Source: Vibrio spartinae
Lineage (GTDB): Bacteria; Pseudomonadota; Gammaproteobacteria; Enterobacterales; Vibrionaceae
Length of the DNA: 64,000 nt
Direction of reading: 5' to 3'
Assembly (NCBI RefSeq): GCF_024347135.1
Contig: NZ_AP024908.1
Location: 744,001-808,000 of the forward strand
Shown here: positions 27,169 through 36,370 of the stretch, piece by piece
Numbering within the stretch: position 1 is the stretch's first letter
Layout: each line of letters starts with the position of its first letter
Notes under the pieces: generated by a model
What the model saw: only the letters and a program-made list of their open reading frames with translations
Database searches by the model: none
What the model was told of the DNA's origin: nothing
Program-made: the position numbers and the translations under genes

Positions 27169-27848
27169 GATTCAATCTCCTCGATCCGCCCTTCACTCAT
27201 TTGCAACCGTCGCTGGCACCGTTGTGCCAGATGGTGATCATGGGTGACTAATACCAGTGTGGTCCCGAATTCTTCATTGAGCTGAAACAGGAGTTCAATC
27301 ACCACGGCAGCCGTCTTTTGATCGAGGTTTCCGGTCGGTTCATCCGCGAACAGAATTTTAGGCTGAATCATAAACGCCCGTGCGATTGCGACCCGCTGCT
27401 GCTCCCCTCCGGAAAGCTGAGCCGGTGTATGATGGAGCCGATCCCCCAGCCCGACAGCGTTTAACAGCGATGTTGCCCGCTCCCGATCTTCAGCCTCTCC
27501 CCGAAGTAGACAGGGCAAAGTGACATTATCTAATGCAGACAAACTGGGAATCAGTAAAAAGTTCTGAAAAATAAAGCCGACCGATTCACTGCGTATCGCG
27601 GCACGTTGCTCATCATCGAGCGTACTCAATGGCTGCCCAAACAACGCAACATCTCCTGAGGACGCGATATCCAGCCCGGATAACAGTGCCATCAATGTTG
27701 ACTTACCCGCCCCGGAAGTCCCGACAATTGCCACGCTTTCTGTTGGATAAATATCAAAATGAGCCGCTTTAACAATTGTCAAATCCTGCTGATTCATAGA
27801 CACTGTTTTACTCAGATATTTTGCAGAAATCACAGGTGTGTTCGTCAT
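27165..27848 (-). CDS. ybbA: ABC transporter ATP-binding protein, YbbA type
   Basis: This 227-residue ATPase of the LolD/MacB-like class has Walker A GTSGAGKST (about residues 43-51), signature LSGGEQQRVAIARAF, Walker B ILFADEPTGNLD and the H-loop VTHDHH. It pairs with the FtsX-type permease, whose gene overlaps it by four bases. AAAGGAT lies about 10 bases before its ATG. That ATG sits at 27846-27848, interlocked with the tesA ATG on the other strand (shared CATG). Confidence 0.92.
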   Translation of the reverse strand: MTNTPVISAKYLSKTVSMNQQDLTIVKAAHFDIYPTESVAIVGTSGAGKSTLMALLSGLDIASSGDVALFGQPLSTLDDEQRAAIRSESVGFIFQNFLLIPSLSALDNVTLPCLLRGEAEDRERATSLLNAVGLGDRLHHTPAQLSGGEQQRVAIARAFMIQPKILFADEPTGNLDQKTAAVVIELLFQLNEEFGTTLVLVTHDHHLAQRCQRRLQMSEGRIEEIES

Positions 27849-28476
27849 GCGATGGTTATCCTTTCTTCTGGTTTTGACTTTTTCATTACAGGCTCATAGT
27901 GCCGCCCGGTTACTGATTGTCGGTGATAGTTTGAGTGCCGGTTATCAAATGTCGGCCGATCAGGCATGGCCGAGTTTACTCCATCAAGCCTTACAAAAGT
28001 ACAATCGCTCGGTCACCGTCGTCAATGCCAGTGTCTCTGGTGATACAACTGGTAACAGTTTGGCTCGTTTACCGCAGCTGTTACAGCAACATACCCCAGA
28101 TTATGTGCTGCTCGAGCTGGGAGCCAACGACGGGCTCCGCGGTTTCTCACCACAAATTCCGGAGCAAAATCTGGCCCAAATGATTGATCTCATCACTCAG
28201 TCCGGCTCACGGGTCATTCTGATGCAGATTCGGATCCCACCGAATTATGGGCAGCGTTATAGCAAAGCTTTCGCCTCTATATATCCGAAACTGGCGACGG
28301 AAAAACAGGTTCCGTTACTGCCGTTTTTTCTGGAACAAGTCATTCTTCGCCCGAAATGGATGAAATCCGATGGACTCCATCCCAATGAACAAGCACAACC
28401 TTGGATTGCCGAATGGATGGCACAGCATCTGCACCCCTTACTAGAGCAACCCGCAACCCCAGAGAAGCAATCATGA
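27847..28476 (+). CDS. tesA: Arylesterase/acyl-CoA thioesterase I (SGNH hydrolase)
   Basis: This 209-residue periplasmic esterase has a signal peptide (residues 1-20, LLVLTFSLQAHSA). Block I GDSLSAGYQ carries the nucleophile Ser, block III is GANDG, and DGLHPN supplies the catalytic Asp/His. TesA hydrolyses acyl-CoA, lysophospholipids and aryl esters. An in-frame GTG three codons upstream (27838) is possible, but AGGTG at 27835-27839 better serves the ATG at 27847. The gene diverges from ybbA with overlapping start codons, so its promoter must lie inside ybbA. Confidence 0.92.
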   Translation: MRWLSFLLVLTFSLQAHSAARLLIVGDSLSAGYQMSADQAWPSLLHQALQKYNRSVTVVNASVSGDTTGNSLARLPQLLQQHTPDYVLLELGANDGLRGFSPQIPEQNLAQMIDLITQSGSRVILMQIRIPPNYGQRYSKAFASIYPKLATEKQVPLLPFFLEQVILRPKWMKSDGLHPNEQAQPWIAEWMAQHLHPLLEQPATPEKQS

Positions 28477-28617
28477 TTCATAGTTCAGCTTTTTACTGCC
28501 CTAGCTCAATAAACATCAGGTAATTTTGCGTTAATGTAGCTGATGTGTTAACTGAAAAGTCAACATATTTAACTTGTTCATCATCATGATATTTACCACC
28601 ATCATAGGGTAACCGAC

Positions 28618-29826
28618 ATGCACATAACCCCACAGATCAATGGTGTTGTTGCACATAGCGCACATCCTTACGGTTGCGAGCAATCGATTATACAACAAAT
28701 TCAGTATGCGAAGACCGCAACTCCGATTCAACACGGCCCCAAACGCGTACTCATCTTAGGTGCATCTTCCGGACTGGGGCTTGCTGCTCGGATCGCACTG
28801 ACGTTTGGCGGTGCTGAAGCGGACACAATCGGTGTCTCTCTCGATAAGCAACCACAGACAAATCAATCCGGTAGTGCCGGGTTTTACAACAACTACTACT
28901 TCAAGCAGTATGCGCAGCGTGAAGGTCGAACCGCAATTAATATTCAGGGGGATGTCTTTTCCCGCGGCACCAAAGAAGCGGTAATCGAAGCCATTGAAAC
29001 TTATTTCGAAGGCGAAGTTGATCTCATCATCTATAGTGTTGCCTCCGGTAAACGCAGACAAGCAGAAGGCAGTGACCGCTTCTGGTATTCCGCGATTAAA
29101 CCGATTGGTCACTCAATGGAGAGTGTATTGCTCGATTTGGGTCTGGACCAATGGCACGATGTCATGCTTGAACCCGCTTTAGAAGAAGAGATCGACGCAA
29201 CCCTTAAAGTCATGGGCGGAGAAGACTGGGAAGCATGGATCGATACATTGATTAATGCGGAATCGATTGCTGATGGTTGTCAATCCGTTGCATTTTCTTA
29301 TATCGGTTCACCATTAACCCATCCCATCTATCTGGACGGTACACTGGGACGGGCGAAAGTCGATTTACATCAAACCAGCCATTCCCTTAATCTGAAGCTC
29401 GCCAACTATGGCGGTCATGCTTATGCGGTAGTCTGTCAGGCGTTACTCACCCGGGCCAGTGTCTTTATTCCCGGTCTGAGCCCTTATTTGATTGCTTTGA
29501 ATCAGGCCATGCAAGCTTTAGGCGTGAATGAAAACTGCAACAGTCAGATGCAACGCCTGTTCACGACAAAACTGTATGGTCCTGAGACCGTCCCTGTCGA
29601 TGGCGAACGACTTATTCGCTTGGATGAGCGCGAACTTTCTCCGGAAGTGCAAACCAAAACGCAGCAGTTATTGGCAGCAATCAATGCCGATAATTTTTCT
29701 CAGCTCGATGCTTATCAGACATTCAAAGAAGCATTTATGCAGTTGAACGGTTTTCACTGGCCAGCCGTTGATGCTCACGCACCGGTTGACCTCCAACCTT
29801 TTATCAGGTTCTCAGCCAAAGAATAA
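28618..29826 (+). CDS. fabV: Trans-2-enoyl-ACP/CoA reductase FabV
   Basis: This 402-residue NADH-dependent enoyl reductase is of the FabV type. The N-terminal GVVAHSAHPYGCEQSI, the nucleotide-binding segment VLILGASSGLGLAARIALTFGG (read as two parts, about 44-65), and the catalytic Y-x8-K pattern in PIYLDGTLGRAK (about 239-250) are present. FabV completes each fatty-acid elongation cycle and is typically insensitive to triclosan. It differs noticeably from the V. cholerae protein I remember (for example RAK instead of KAK), so it could be a second, divergent paralogue. It is a single gene with a terminator. Confidence 0.9.
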   Translation: MHITPQINGVVAHSAHPYGCEQSIIQQIQYAKTATPIQHGPKRVLILGASSGLGLAARIALTFGGAEADTIGVSLDKQPQTNQSGSAGFYNNYYFKQYAQREGRTAINIQGDVFSRGTKEAVIEAIETYFEGEVDLIIYSVASGKRRQAEGSDRFWYSAIKPIGHSMESVLLDLGLDQWHDVMLEPALEEEIDATLKVMGGEDWEAWIDTLINAESIADGCQSVAFSYIGSPLTHPIYLDGTLGRAKVDLHQTSHSLNLKLANYGGHAYAVVCQALLTRASVFIPGLSPYLIALNQAMQALGVNENCNSQMQRLFTTKLYGPETVPVDGERLIRLDERELSPEVQTKTQQLLAAINADNFSQLDAYQTFKEAFMQLNGFHWPAVDAHAPVDLQPFIRFSAKE

Positions 29827-29859
29827 CGATGATATCGTTCTCACCATTGACATTTTTAT

Positions 29860-29890
29860 AGCTTCGGGTATGTGCTCGAAGCTTTTTTTT
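29860..29890 (+). terminator. Terminator after fabV
   Basis: The stem AGCTTCG/CGAAGCT has a 10-nt loop and eight Ts. Confidence 0.85.
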
Positions 29891-29950
29891 GCTAGATTAT
29901 AAGGAGAGTGCTGACTTTCATGAAACAGCTGAGCTCAGGAAAATCACAAC

Positions 29951-31846
29951 ATGCCTAATAATCACCCGAACCATTTGATCATCCCGGAACACATTCTGGA
30001 TAACTGGCAGAATATTGTGAATCTCGCTGCTGGGATTCTCTCTTCTTCGACGGTGGTGCTGCTACGTTGTCGTGAAGGTATGAACGAGCGAATATGCCAT
30101 AATCATCACTCACAGAGCGAGCTTAATCTTGATGAGCTCAGTGCGAGTCAACTCCATCAGATTGTTCTCGAATCAGGTCAGCCGCTATGGGTCTCCGATA
30201 TAGAAGAAGAGCCGACTCTATCGACGTATTTACCGGATTCGGTCATGTCCTATGCGGGGTTACCACTCTATTTTCCCAATCAAATACCATTTGGCATGTT
30301 GGTGATTATCGATAACCAAGTCCATCATTTTCATGAGCTTGAATTTCAATTATTGGAAAACCTTCAGTCCGCGATCGAATCTCATTTGAACGTATTGACG
30401 CAACAATCTGAGATCAACCGACTCAATCACTACATTGAAAACACGCTTTCTCACGACACCGTTGATTACGTCAATCTGACGCAGACGCTCCATCAAGAAA
30501 TCGATCGTCGCAAAGTTGTCGAACGTCAGTTGCAATATAATCAGCGTCATGACCCCAGTACCGGTTTTCTCAACCGTTTCGCACTTGAAGACGAACTGAA
30601 GAATCGCCTAATAAACTGTGCTGCTTGCGGGGAAAGATTTGCAGTGATCCATATCGGTTTCAGCAATGCCCGGCATTTGCAAACCCGCTTTGGTTATCAA
30701 GAGTGGGAAGGCGTCCTGAAACACTATCATACGCAACTCGAAGCGCTGGGACTTGAAGAGATTGAATGGTTAACGGCTCGCCCTAATTCCACCGACCTGG
30801 TGCTGGTCGTGCAATCCAGTCATCTGAAACGGGACGTGGATATGCTGTGTGAAAAATTGGTATCGATCAGCAAAGCTGCCTTTAACATTCATCATCAGTC
30901 GATTCACTTACATGCTTATATTGGCATTGCCATTTCCGGTGAAGATACCACAGTGACCGAACTGCTAGGACAAGCTTCCGCAGCCATGATTTCGTGCAAA
31001 GACTCCGGCCATTTCTATTACTACCACTCCGAAGCACTCGCCCAATCCCAACTCCGTCTTCATCAGTTAGAAAACTACCTGCTCCACGCGGTGAGAAATG
31101 GCGATCTGATGCTCTATTTTCAGCCGAAAGTCTGTCCGACAACACGGCTTTGGATGGGTGCAGAAGCGTTACTGCGCTGGCGTCATCCTGTTCTGGGGGA
31201 AATCTCCAGTGAAACGCTGATTCACTTGGCAGAAAAAAATGGTCTGATCTTTGAAGTGGGTAACTTTGTGCTGAAAACGGCAATCGAAAAAGCCAGCCAA
31301 TGGACGCGCTATATGACCGATTTTAAAATTGCGGTCAATGTTTCAGCCAAGCAGCTACGGGACATTCGCTTTGTTGAGCAAGTCAAACAGTTTTTGGAAG
31401 CCTATCAACTGCCGGCCCATCATCTGGAAATCGAAGTCACTGAAAGCGGTTTGATCACCGATGAAAAAGTGGCCAGCGATATTCTTCAGATTCTTCATCA
31501 ACTCGGCGTGACGCTATCACTTGATGACTTCGGTACCGGATATGCGTCGTTCAGTTATCTGAAAAAGTTTCCGTTCGATTGTATTAAGATCGATAAAAGC
31601 TTTGTGCATTCACTGGCAGAAAGTGAAGAGGACAAAGAAATTGTGCGCTCTATCATCCAAGTCGCCAAGAAGCTCAAATTACAGATCATCATTGAAGGGG
31701 TTGAGACAGAAGCACAAGAGCAGTTTATCATTGCGGAAGGCTGCCACTATGGACAAGGCTTTTTATACGGACGGCCAGTCCCTGCTGATGTGTTTGAAAA
31801 AAGTCTGGACCAACAAATGCAATCGCAATTCCGGCAGATCAATTAA
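29951..31846 (+). CDS. GAF-like / degenerate GGDEF / EAL protein (probable c-di-GMP phosphodiesterase)
   Basis: The protein has 631 residues. A GAF-like sensor (about 15-150) leads into a helical linker, then a GGDEF fold at about 195-360. The GGDEF signature is gone (the strand-turn reads TARPNSTDLVLVV), so no cyclase activity is expected. The EAL domain (about 375-620) looks intact: EALLRWRHP, NVSAKQL, EVTESG, DDFGTGYASFSYLK, EGVETEAQ and GQGFLYGRP. It should hydrolyse c-di-GMP, with the dead GGDEF possibly sensing GTP. No transmembrane segment is present. It is a single gene. Confidence 0.9.
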   Translation: MPNNHPNHLIIPEHILDNWQNIVNLAAGILSSSTVVLLRCREGMNERICHNHHSQSELNLDELSASQLHQIVLESGQPLWVSDIEEEPTLSTYLPDSVMSYAGLPLYFPNQIPFGMLVIIDNQVHHFHELEFQLLENLQSAIESHLNVLTQQSEINRLNHYIENTLSHDTVDYVNLTQTLHQEIDRRKVVERQLQYNQRHDPSTGFLNRFALEDELKNRLINCAACGERFAVIHIGFSNARHLQTRFGYQEWEGVLKHYHTQLEALGLEEIEWLTARPNSTDLVLVVQSSHLKRDVDMLCEKLVSISKAAFNIHHQSIHLHAYIGIAISGEDTTVTELLGQASAAMISCKDSGHFYYYHSEALAQSQLRLHQLENYLLHAVRNGDLMLYFQPKVCPTTRLWMGAEALLRWRHPVLGEISSETLIHLAEKNGLIFEVGNFVLKTAIEKASQWTRYMTDFKIAVNVSAKQLRDIRFVEQVKQFLEAYQLPAHHLEIEVTESGLITDEKVASDILQILHQLGVTLSLDDFGTGYASFSYLKKFPFDCIKIDKSFVHSLAESEEDKEIVRSIIQVAKKLKLQIIIEGVETEAQEQFIIAEGCHYGQGFLYGRPVPADVFEKSLDQQMQSQFRQIN

Positions 31847-31970
31847 CGCTGTGAGTCAATGACTATCAAAGACTAGTGTCCAAATCTCCCACCACCACCC
31901 AAAAAAGTTCTCGTCTGTTTTGGATGACGGGCTGACAATTGACTCGCTTCGTTGGTTTTTTTAAGGACAC

Positions 31971-31992
31971 AAAAAGGTGACAACGTCACCTT
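31971..31992 (-). terminator. Terminator after the DnaJ-related gene
   Basis: On the minus strand AAGGTGAC, a 3-nt loop and GTCACCTT are followed by TTTG, immediately at the stop codon, which forms part of the stem base. Confidence 0.75.
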
Positions 31993-32632
31993 ATATCATT
32001 TTATCCGCAGCCGTCTGACGCAAGATATGCCATGCTTCACACAAGGTGCGGAACCTTTCGGTATCTCCATTATCTCGATCCGGATGCCAGCGTAGCGCCA
32101 GCTTGCGCCATGTTTTACGGATTTCCGTATCACTGGCATCCACGGGTAATTCAAATAACCGTAACGCTCTGGCTCGATCCATATCGGTCACATTGTCATC
32201 CTGACCAATATATTGCCGATAACGAGTCCAGAATTCATTCAGCAGTCGTTTGACTTCACCTTCACTCGCTTCATAATTACTCCAGTCGGTATAATACATG
32301 CGTAGCGGATCTGCCTGATCAATGAAATACGCAACATGACTACTCACCAACCGTAACTCAATATCCATCGCCTCAACTTGAAGCCAACGCTCGGGATAAA
32401 GTATCTCTTGCAGTTGATAGAGTGCATTCATAATCAAAAAATTGCGTTTAAAGATATCCTTTCCCGGTGATGCGTCTAACTCTGGGACATAACCCAACTC
32501 ATTCAACCGAGCTGAAAGCGTGTGGACTTTCCAGCCCGAACATTCCCGCTTCAGCACTTCCAAAATAGGCCAAATGAGTGGATTTTCCATCTGGGTGTGG
32601 AACACCGTTTGTAAGTTCTGATTTCCTGACAT
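31991..32632 (-). CDS. DnaJ-related protein (N-terminal DNAJ_related domain plus J domain)
   Basis: The protein has 213 residues. The first 130 match the gammaproteobacterial DNAJ_related architecture in outline (NPLIWPILEVLKR, LVSSHVAYFIDQADPLRMYYTDW). The C-terminal J domain has RALRLFELPVDASDTEIRK and the essential HPD in LRWHPDRDNGD (about 183-193). It is likely a co-chaperone stimulating DnaK for unknown clients. No zinc-finger or substrate-binding region of canonical DnaJ is present. It is probably monocistronic. Confidence 0.88.
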   Translation of the reverse strand: MSGNQNLQTVFHTQMENPLIWPILEVLKRECSGWKVHTLSARLNELGYVPELDASPGKDIFKRNFLIMNALYQLQEILYPERWLQVEAMDIELRLVSSHVAYFIDQADPLRMYYTDWSNYEASEGEVKRLLNEFWTRYRQYIGQDDNVTDMDRARALRLFELPVDASDTEIRKTWRKLALRWHPDRDNGDTERFRTLCEAWHILRQTAADKMI

Positions 32633-32866
32633 TACTGCACTCCTTGAGAGCCTTTTTACTGCCGTCTATCTATTTAAGGATATTCAATACAGATTATCCT
32701 GTTCTTCCCTATTTTCCTATACTCACATCAGTATCCGGTCTTCTTTCTGTGACGTCATTGCCAGCGTCACGCAATAACCATTGCCTTTACTCATTGTCGT
32801 TACAGTAAACATGCTCGTCAGTGATCCAAAGACACCGTTCCAACCACCAGCGGGGAAGCCGTAGAT

Positions 32867-33205
32867 TTATCCCTGCTCTTCCGGATGCTGTGTCACTGTT
32901 TCTATCCAATGAAGATAAGCCTGAAATCCATCCGTCACTGGGATTTGAATAATTTGTGGGACCTCGTAACAATGGACTTCCCGAATCGCCAACTCAACCG
33001 CCTGATAGTGACGACTCTGCGTTTTCATCAACAGTAATATCTCCTGATCGGTACAAATTTCTCCCTCCCAGCGGTAATGGCTATTGATCGGGAATGTCTG
33101 AATACAAGCAACCAGTTGTGCAGACAACAGACGTGAGATAATCGTCTGACAACCTTCCTGACTATTGATGGTGGTCAGCACCATACAAAACGGTGTTTCA
33201 GCCAT
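32867..33205 (-). CDS. cutA: Divalent-cation tolerance protein CutA
   Basis: The 112 residues form a ferredoxin-like trimer-forming protein: FCMVLTTINSQEGCQTII at the N-terminus, LVACIQTFPINSHYRWEGE in the middle, EILLLMKTQSRHY and EVPQIIQIPV towards the end. CutA was linked to copper tolerance in E. coli, though its biochemical role is unclear. The frame is open to 33469, but AAAGGATAAG eight bases before the ATG at 33205 and the family length fix the start there. Confidence 0.92.
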   Translation of the reverse strand: MAETPFCMVLTTINSQEGCQTIISRLLSAQLVACIQTFPINSHYRWEGEICTDQEILLLMKTQSRHYQAVELAIREVHCYEVPQIIQIPVTDGFQAYLHWIETVTQHPEEQG

Positions 33206-33524
33206 CTGACTTATCCTTTGTCCTCTTATCATTTCCTGATTATAGCGCAGTCGCGGAAAACATGACCGACCATCAAAAACGATGAGATATCGGCCCCATA
33301 AAATCATAGTATCGATGAGGAAAACCATCATTATGGTGCGGCAGGAGGCTGACGCAAGCCATGAGTAGCGATTATCAGGGGAGACGAGGAACAAGCAGTA
33401 GTGCAGTAGAGAAATAGAGAAATGGAACAATCCGTTGAACAATGTGAGACCGCAGAGACAAAATATCAACCTTACTGAACGATCAATAAGGTTGATATGA
33501 ATTACTGATCAGGATGCTTGAGCA
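33206..33524. other. Intergenic region between porin and cutA
   Basis: A 12-bp stem (ATATCAACCTTA/TAAGGTTGATAT) with a 12-nt loop at 33463-33498 is the probable terminator of the porin gene, followed by TTTTG on the minus strand. The rest has no gene that I can support; the cutA promoter should lie near 33210-33280. Confidence 0.6.
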
Positions 33525-34715
33525 TTACCACCAAGCTTCAAACATTGCCCCGACTGTCAGTGTGTCTAACTGAGTCGATTGCATATTACCTGTCTTAGTA
33601 TCGAAGCCAACATATTCATTGTCTGCTTTACCGACCGTGGTATAAAAACGCAACATTGGACGAGCGGCCATTGGAGAACCAATCACAATATTTTGAGAAA
33701 GTGTAAGTTTCCACGAACTGTTTTTAGCATTAATATCTTTATAATCAACAACGCTGTAGCCCGCTTCTAACCAAGTAGAATTAATACTATCCCAATTATA
33801 GGTAGGTCGCACAATCACGTTATAGTTTGCCCGATCTTCAACACCTGCCACATCTAAAAACTGGTATGCGGCAAGGTACTCGATAGCAGCTTGCTCAGAA
33901 ATATTGGTCGCACCGTCAAAACTGGCTAACCAAGCGCGCTGATCTTTAGCCAACTCAAATACACTATCTTTCGCATTATCAGCATAACGGAAAAGGAGGT
34001 GATGACCCGACATCGATATATCAGCCGCTAACTGATACGCCCTGGTACCATAATAAGACTGGTCTTGTGCTTTCTTCGATGTAAAACCGTAGTTAGCATA
34101 AAACGCCAGCGACGCATCATCAAACAAGTTGATACCGTGTACTTTTGACGTCACGGCATATTTGCCGTTATCACCAACCAGATCGCCATCGACTTGACCG
34201 ACAGCACCGAAGTCGAGTTTTACGCCACCCAGATTCAGATTATAAAAGCCGGCACCTTGTCCATCATGCGTCATCCAGAAATAGTCATTCAGACCCGTTT
34301 GTGGGCGCTGATGGAAATCTCGCCCGGCCCATACCTTTAACTCAGGTTGAGAATCAATGAAGTTGGTGACACTCGCATACGCTTTTTTGACTTTGAGACC
34401 ACCGGTTCCACTTGTCGCCCAAGGTTCATCAGAATAGTGGTCAAACAACACCACAATATCCCATTGATCACCAAGATCACTGGTGTACCCTTTTGATAAA
34501 CCAAACTCCCCACCATTACTCTCGTTCCCCAACCGGCCAGTTGCGTTCCCATTCAACGCACCCGCTGTTGAGACTTTCTTTTCATCCTTATCCTGAAAAG
34601 CGGCACCATAACGTGCATATCCGGAAAATCTAAATCCGTCATCAGCAAAAGCTGAATGAGATATAATTGGTAAACCCACTGCTGTACATACAGCAATTAA
34701 TTTTAATGCTTTCAT
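33525..34715 (-). CDS. LamB/maltoporin-like carbohydrate porin
   Basis: This 396-residue outer-membrane beta-barrel has a signal peptide (1-24, ending SAFA), the LamB-type opening FRFSGYARYGAAFQ, and the conserved VWAGRDFHQRPQTGLNDYFW segment (about 127-146). The final aromatic residues are EAWW. LamB-type trimers provide facilitated diffusion of oligosaccharides through an aromatic greasy slide. Its position beside the lipoprotein and GH16 genes suggests beta-glucan oligosaccharides rather than maltodextrins as substrate, an inference from context. AGGGAC lies before the ATG. Confidence 0.9.
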   Translation of the reverse strand: MKALKLIAVCTAVGLPIISHSAFADDGFRFSGYARYGAAFQDKDEKKVSTAGALNGNATGRLGNESNGGEFGLSKGYTSDLGDQWDIVVLFDHYSDEPWATSGTGGLKVKKAYASVTNFIDSQPELKVWAGRDFHQRPQTGLNDYFWMTHDGQGAGFYNLNLGGVKLDFGAVGQVDGDLVGDNGKYAVTSKVHGINLFDDASLAFYANYGFTSKKAQDQSYYGTRAYQLAADISMSGHHLLFRYADNAKDSVFELAKDQRAWLASFDGATNISEQAAIEYLAAYQFLDVAGVEDRANYNVIVRPTYNWDSINSTWLEAGYSVVDYKDINAKNSSWKLTLSQNIVIGSPMAARPMLRFYTTVGKADNEYVGFDTKTGNMQSTQLDTLTVGAMFEAWW

Positions 34716-34837
34716 GTTTATGTCCCTATTTATTGGAATTTAAAACAACATAAATTATTTTTTATATCTGTTTTTAATATCACTACTGAATAAAAATACG
34801 AGTGGCGTAATTTAAAAAGCCTCCTTAATTAAAATAT

Positions 34838-36043
34838 TTACAAAGCTATACATGGCTTAGTTGATTGATAATCTTTCCTCGGTTTTGTCACGGCTACATT
34901 GGCGAATGAAAATTCAAGATTATTCATTTGATCCCATACACCACTAACATAGAATGCTTTCTTCACTGAACTCAGGTTAGAAGTCGGGATCATTGAAGAG
35001 ACGGGCATCTGGCAGCGATACCATTTGTCGTCTGCCGGTAACGAACTACTATCCAGCGAGAAGAATGTCCCCGTATCAGCCGTCTGACCATCCATCCGGG
35101 CTTGAATACTGCCTGAGTCACCATAACTCTTGACTTTCATATCAACGGTCACAACATCCGTTGTATGGGAAGAAAAATCACCTTTAGCATCATCAGTGCC
35201 TAAGAACACCCCATTATTCTTGCTGAACGATACGGTAATGATATTATTGACACTCTTAACATTGCCGCTAAAATCATTAGGTGGATAAGCACTACTCAAA
35301 TCTTGTGCTTCGGTCATATCGCCTGAATAAAATAACGCGGTGTCCCCTGCAACCAAATCCGGGGCTTGGTTGACAATATTTTTTGCCGCAACATCACCAC
35401 AGGTAATGGGATCGACAACCGGTGTTTGATCGGTGGTTAACCGATAGGAAATATCGGTAATTTCGTAATTAAATGCTTCTTTTACATCAAGATGGAATGG
35501 ATTCTTGACCTGACTCAAATCAACGGCCGTCGCACCATCAAAAGGTTTCATACACGCAACCGGTACCGCGAGCGTTTGCCAGCTAGCGTCGTCCGCCAGC
35601 TTGCCAGATAAAACCAGACTACTTCTGACCGGCCACTCATTATCAATCGAGAGGGTTATTGCTGATGGCGGGGTACTTTTCGGCCGAATTTTAAATTGAA
35701 TATACCCAGACTTATATTGACTCACGTCTATTTCAGATGTCGACTGCATCATCAATATACCGCTGCCCGAACCCGCAACCTGAACATCAACGGTGTCATC
35801 GATTAATGCGGCACTGATACTGGTCATGCTGGTTTGACTTGCAGTGACAGCCGCAAGGTTCCAGGCATCTTTTTCAGACTGAATCCAAGGTGATGTATCA
35901 CTACTTGAACCAGCACTTAATAGGACTAAATCATTACTTTTTTTACTCACATCGATATGGTCAATATTCTTTTCAAAATTACACCCGGCAAGAATCATCG
36001 GTGTAAGCGATAAGATAAGGGATTTCGCTGTTATTTGTTTCAT
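34838..36043 (-). CDS. Surface lipoprotein with two tandem carbohydrate-binding-like modules
   Basis: The protein has about 401 residues. The signal peptide ends in a lipobox (PMILAGC, Cys about 20), so the protein is lipidated. Two related segments follow: about 45-205, with DAWNLAAVTASQTS and ASWQTLAVPVACMKPF, and about 225-395, with DKWYRCQMPVSSMIP and LEFSFANVAV. Their pattern resembles the galactose-binding-like (ExoP-type) modules of marine exo-glucanases. No catalytic domain is present. It likely captures glucans at the outer membrane for the neighbouring porin and GH16 enzyme. Codon 1 of the open frame is TTG; ATG at 36043 is the better start. Confidence 0.7.
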   Translation of the reverse strand: MKQITAKSLILSLTPMILAGCNFEKNIDHIDVSKKSNDLVLLSAGSSSDTSPWIQSEKDAWNLAAVTASQTSMTSISAALIDDTVDVQVAGSGSGILMMQSTSEIDVSQYKSGYIQFKIRPKSTPPSAITLSIDNEWPVRSSLVLSGKLADDASWQTLAVPVACMKPFDGATAVDLSQVKNPFHLDVKEAFNYEITDISYRLTTDQTPVVDPITCGDVAAKNIVNQAPDLVAGDTALFYSGDMTEAQDLSSAYPPNDFSGNVKSVNNIITVSFSKNNGVFLGTDDAKGDFSSHTTDVVTVDMKVKSYGDSGSIQARMDGQTADTGTFFSLDSSSLPADDKWYRCQMPVSSMIPTSNLSSVKKAFYVSGVWDQMNNLEFSFANVAVTKPRKDYQSTKPCIAL

Positions 36044-36204
36044 AATATTCAACCGCTCTAAATTAAATATAAAGATAATTATATTTGTATTAAATTAATC
36101 TCTTACCAACGTTGTTTTATATTAAATTGATTTCTTATTGTTTCTATTTCTTATTTTTCTTATATGAATTTTATTCTGTTTATTATTTCTACTTTTAATT
36201 AAGC

Positions 36205-36288
36205 AACTATGTTCAACATAGTTCAGGTATAAATAAGGTATAAATAAGGTATAAAGGTCCGCGGCGCGGGGGATGCGCTGCGGAAACC
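36205..36288. repeat. Composite element: perfect palindrome, three 11-bp repeats and a GC-rich hairpin
   Basis: AACTATGTT-C-AACATAGTT is a perfect palindrome (36205-36223). Three AGGTATAAATA-type units follow (36225-36257), then a GC-rich inverted repeat with arms CCGCGGCGC and GCGCTGCGG (36259-36283) in otherwise very AT-rich DNA. It sits between GH16 (stop at 36371) and the lipoprotein start, both on the minus strand. The rest of this 327-bp gap is AT-rich without a gene. Confidence 0.7.
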
Positions 36289-36370
36289 TGATAATAAATT
36301 AATATATGTTTAATATTTGATCGATGCTTCAATAGCCAGTCATAAAGGCAGCGATTGAAATACAGCAAGA

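Noticed and set aside
30882..31283. 133-codon minus-strand ORF
   Set aside because: Fully antisense to the EAL protein gene; a shadow of its codon usage.
33206..33469. N-terminal extension of CutA by 88 codons
   Set aside because: The extension has no CutA-like sequence, and a good Shine-Dalgarno marks the internal ATG at 33205.
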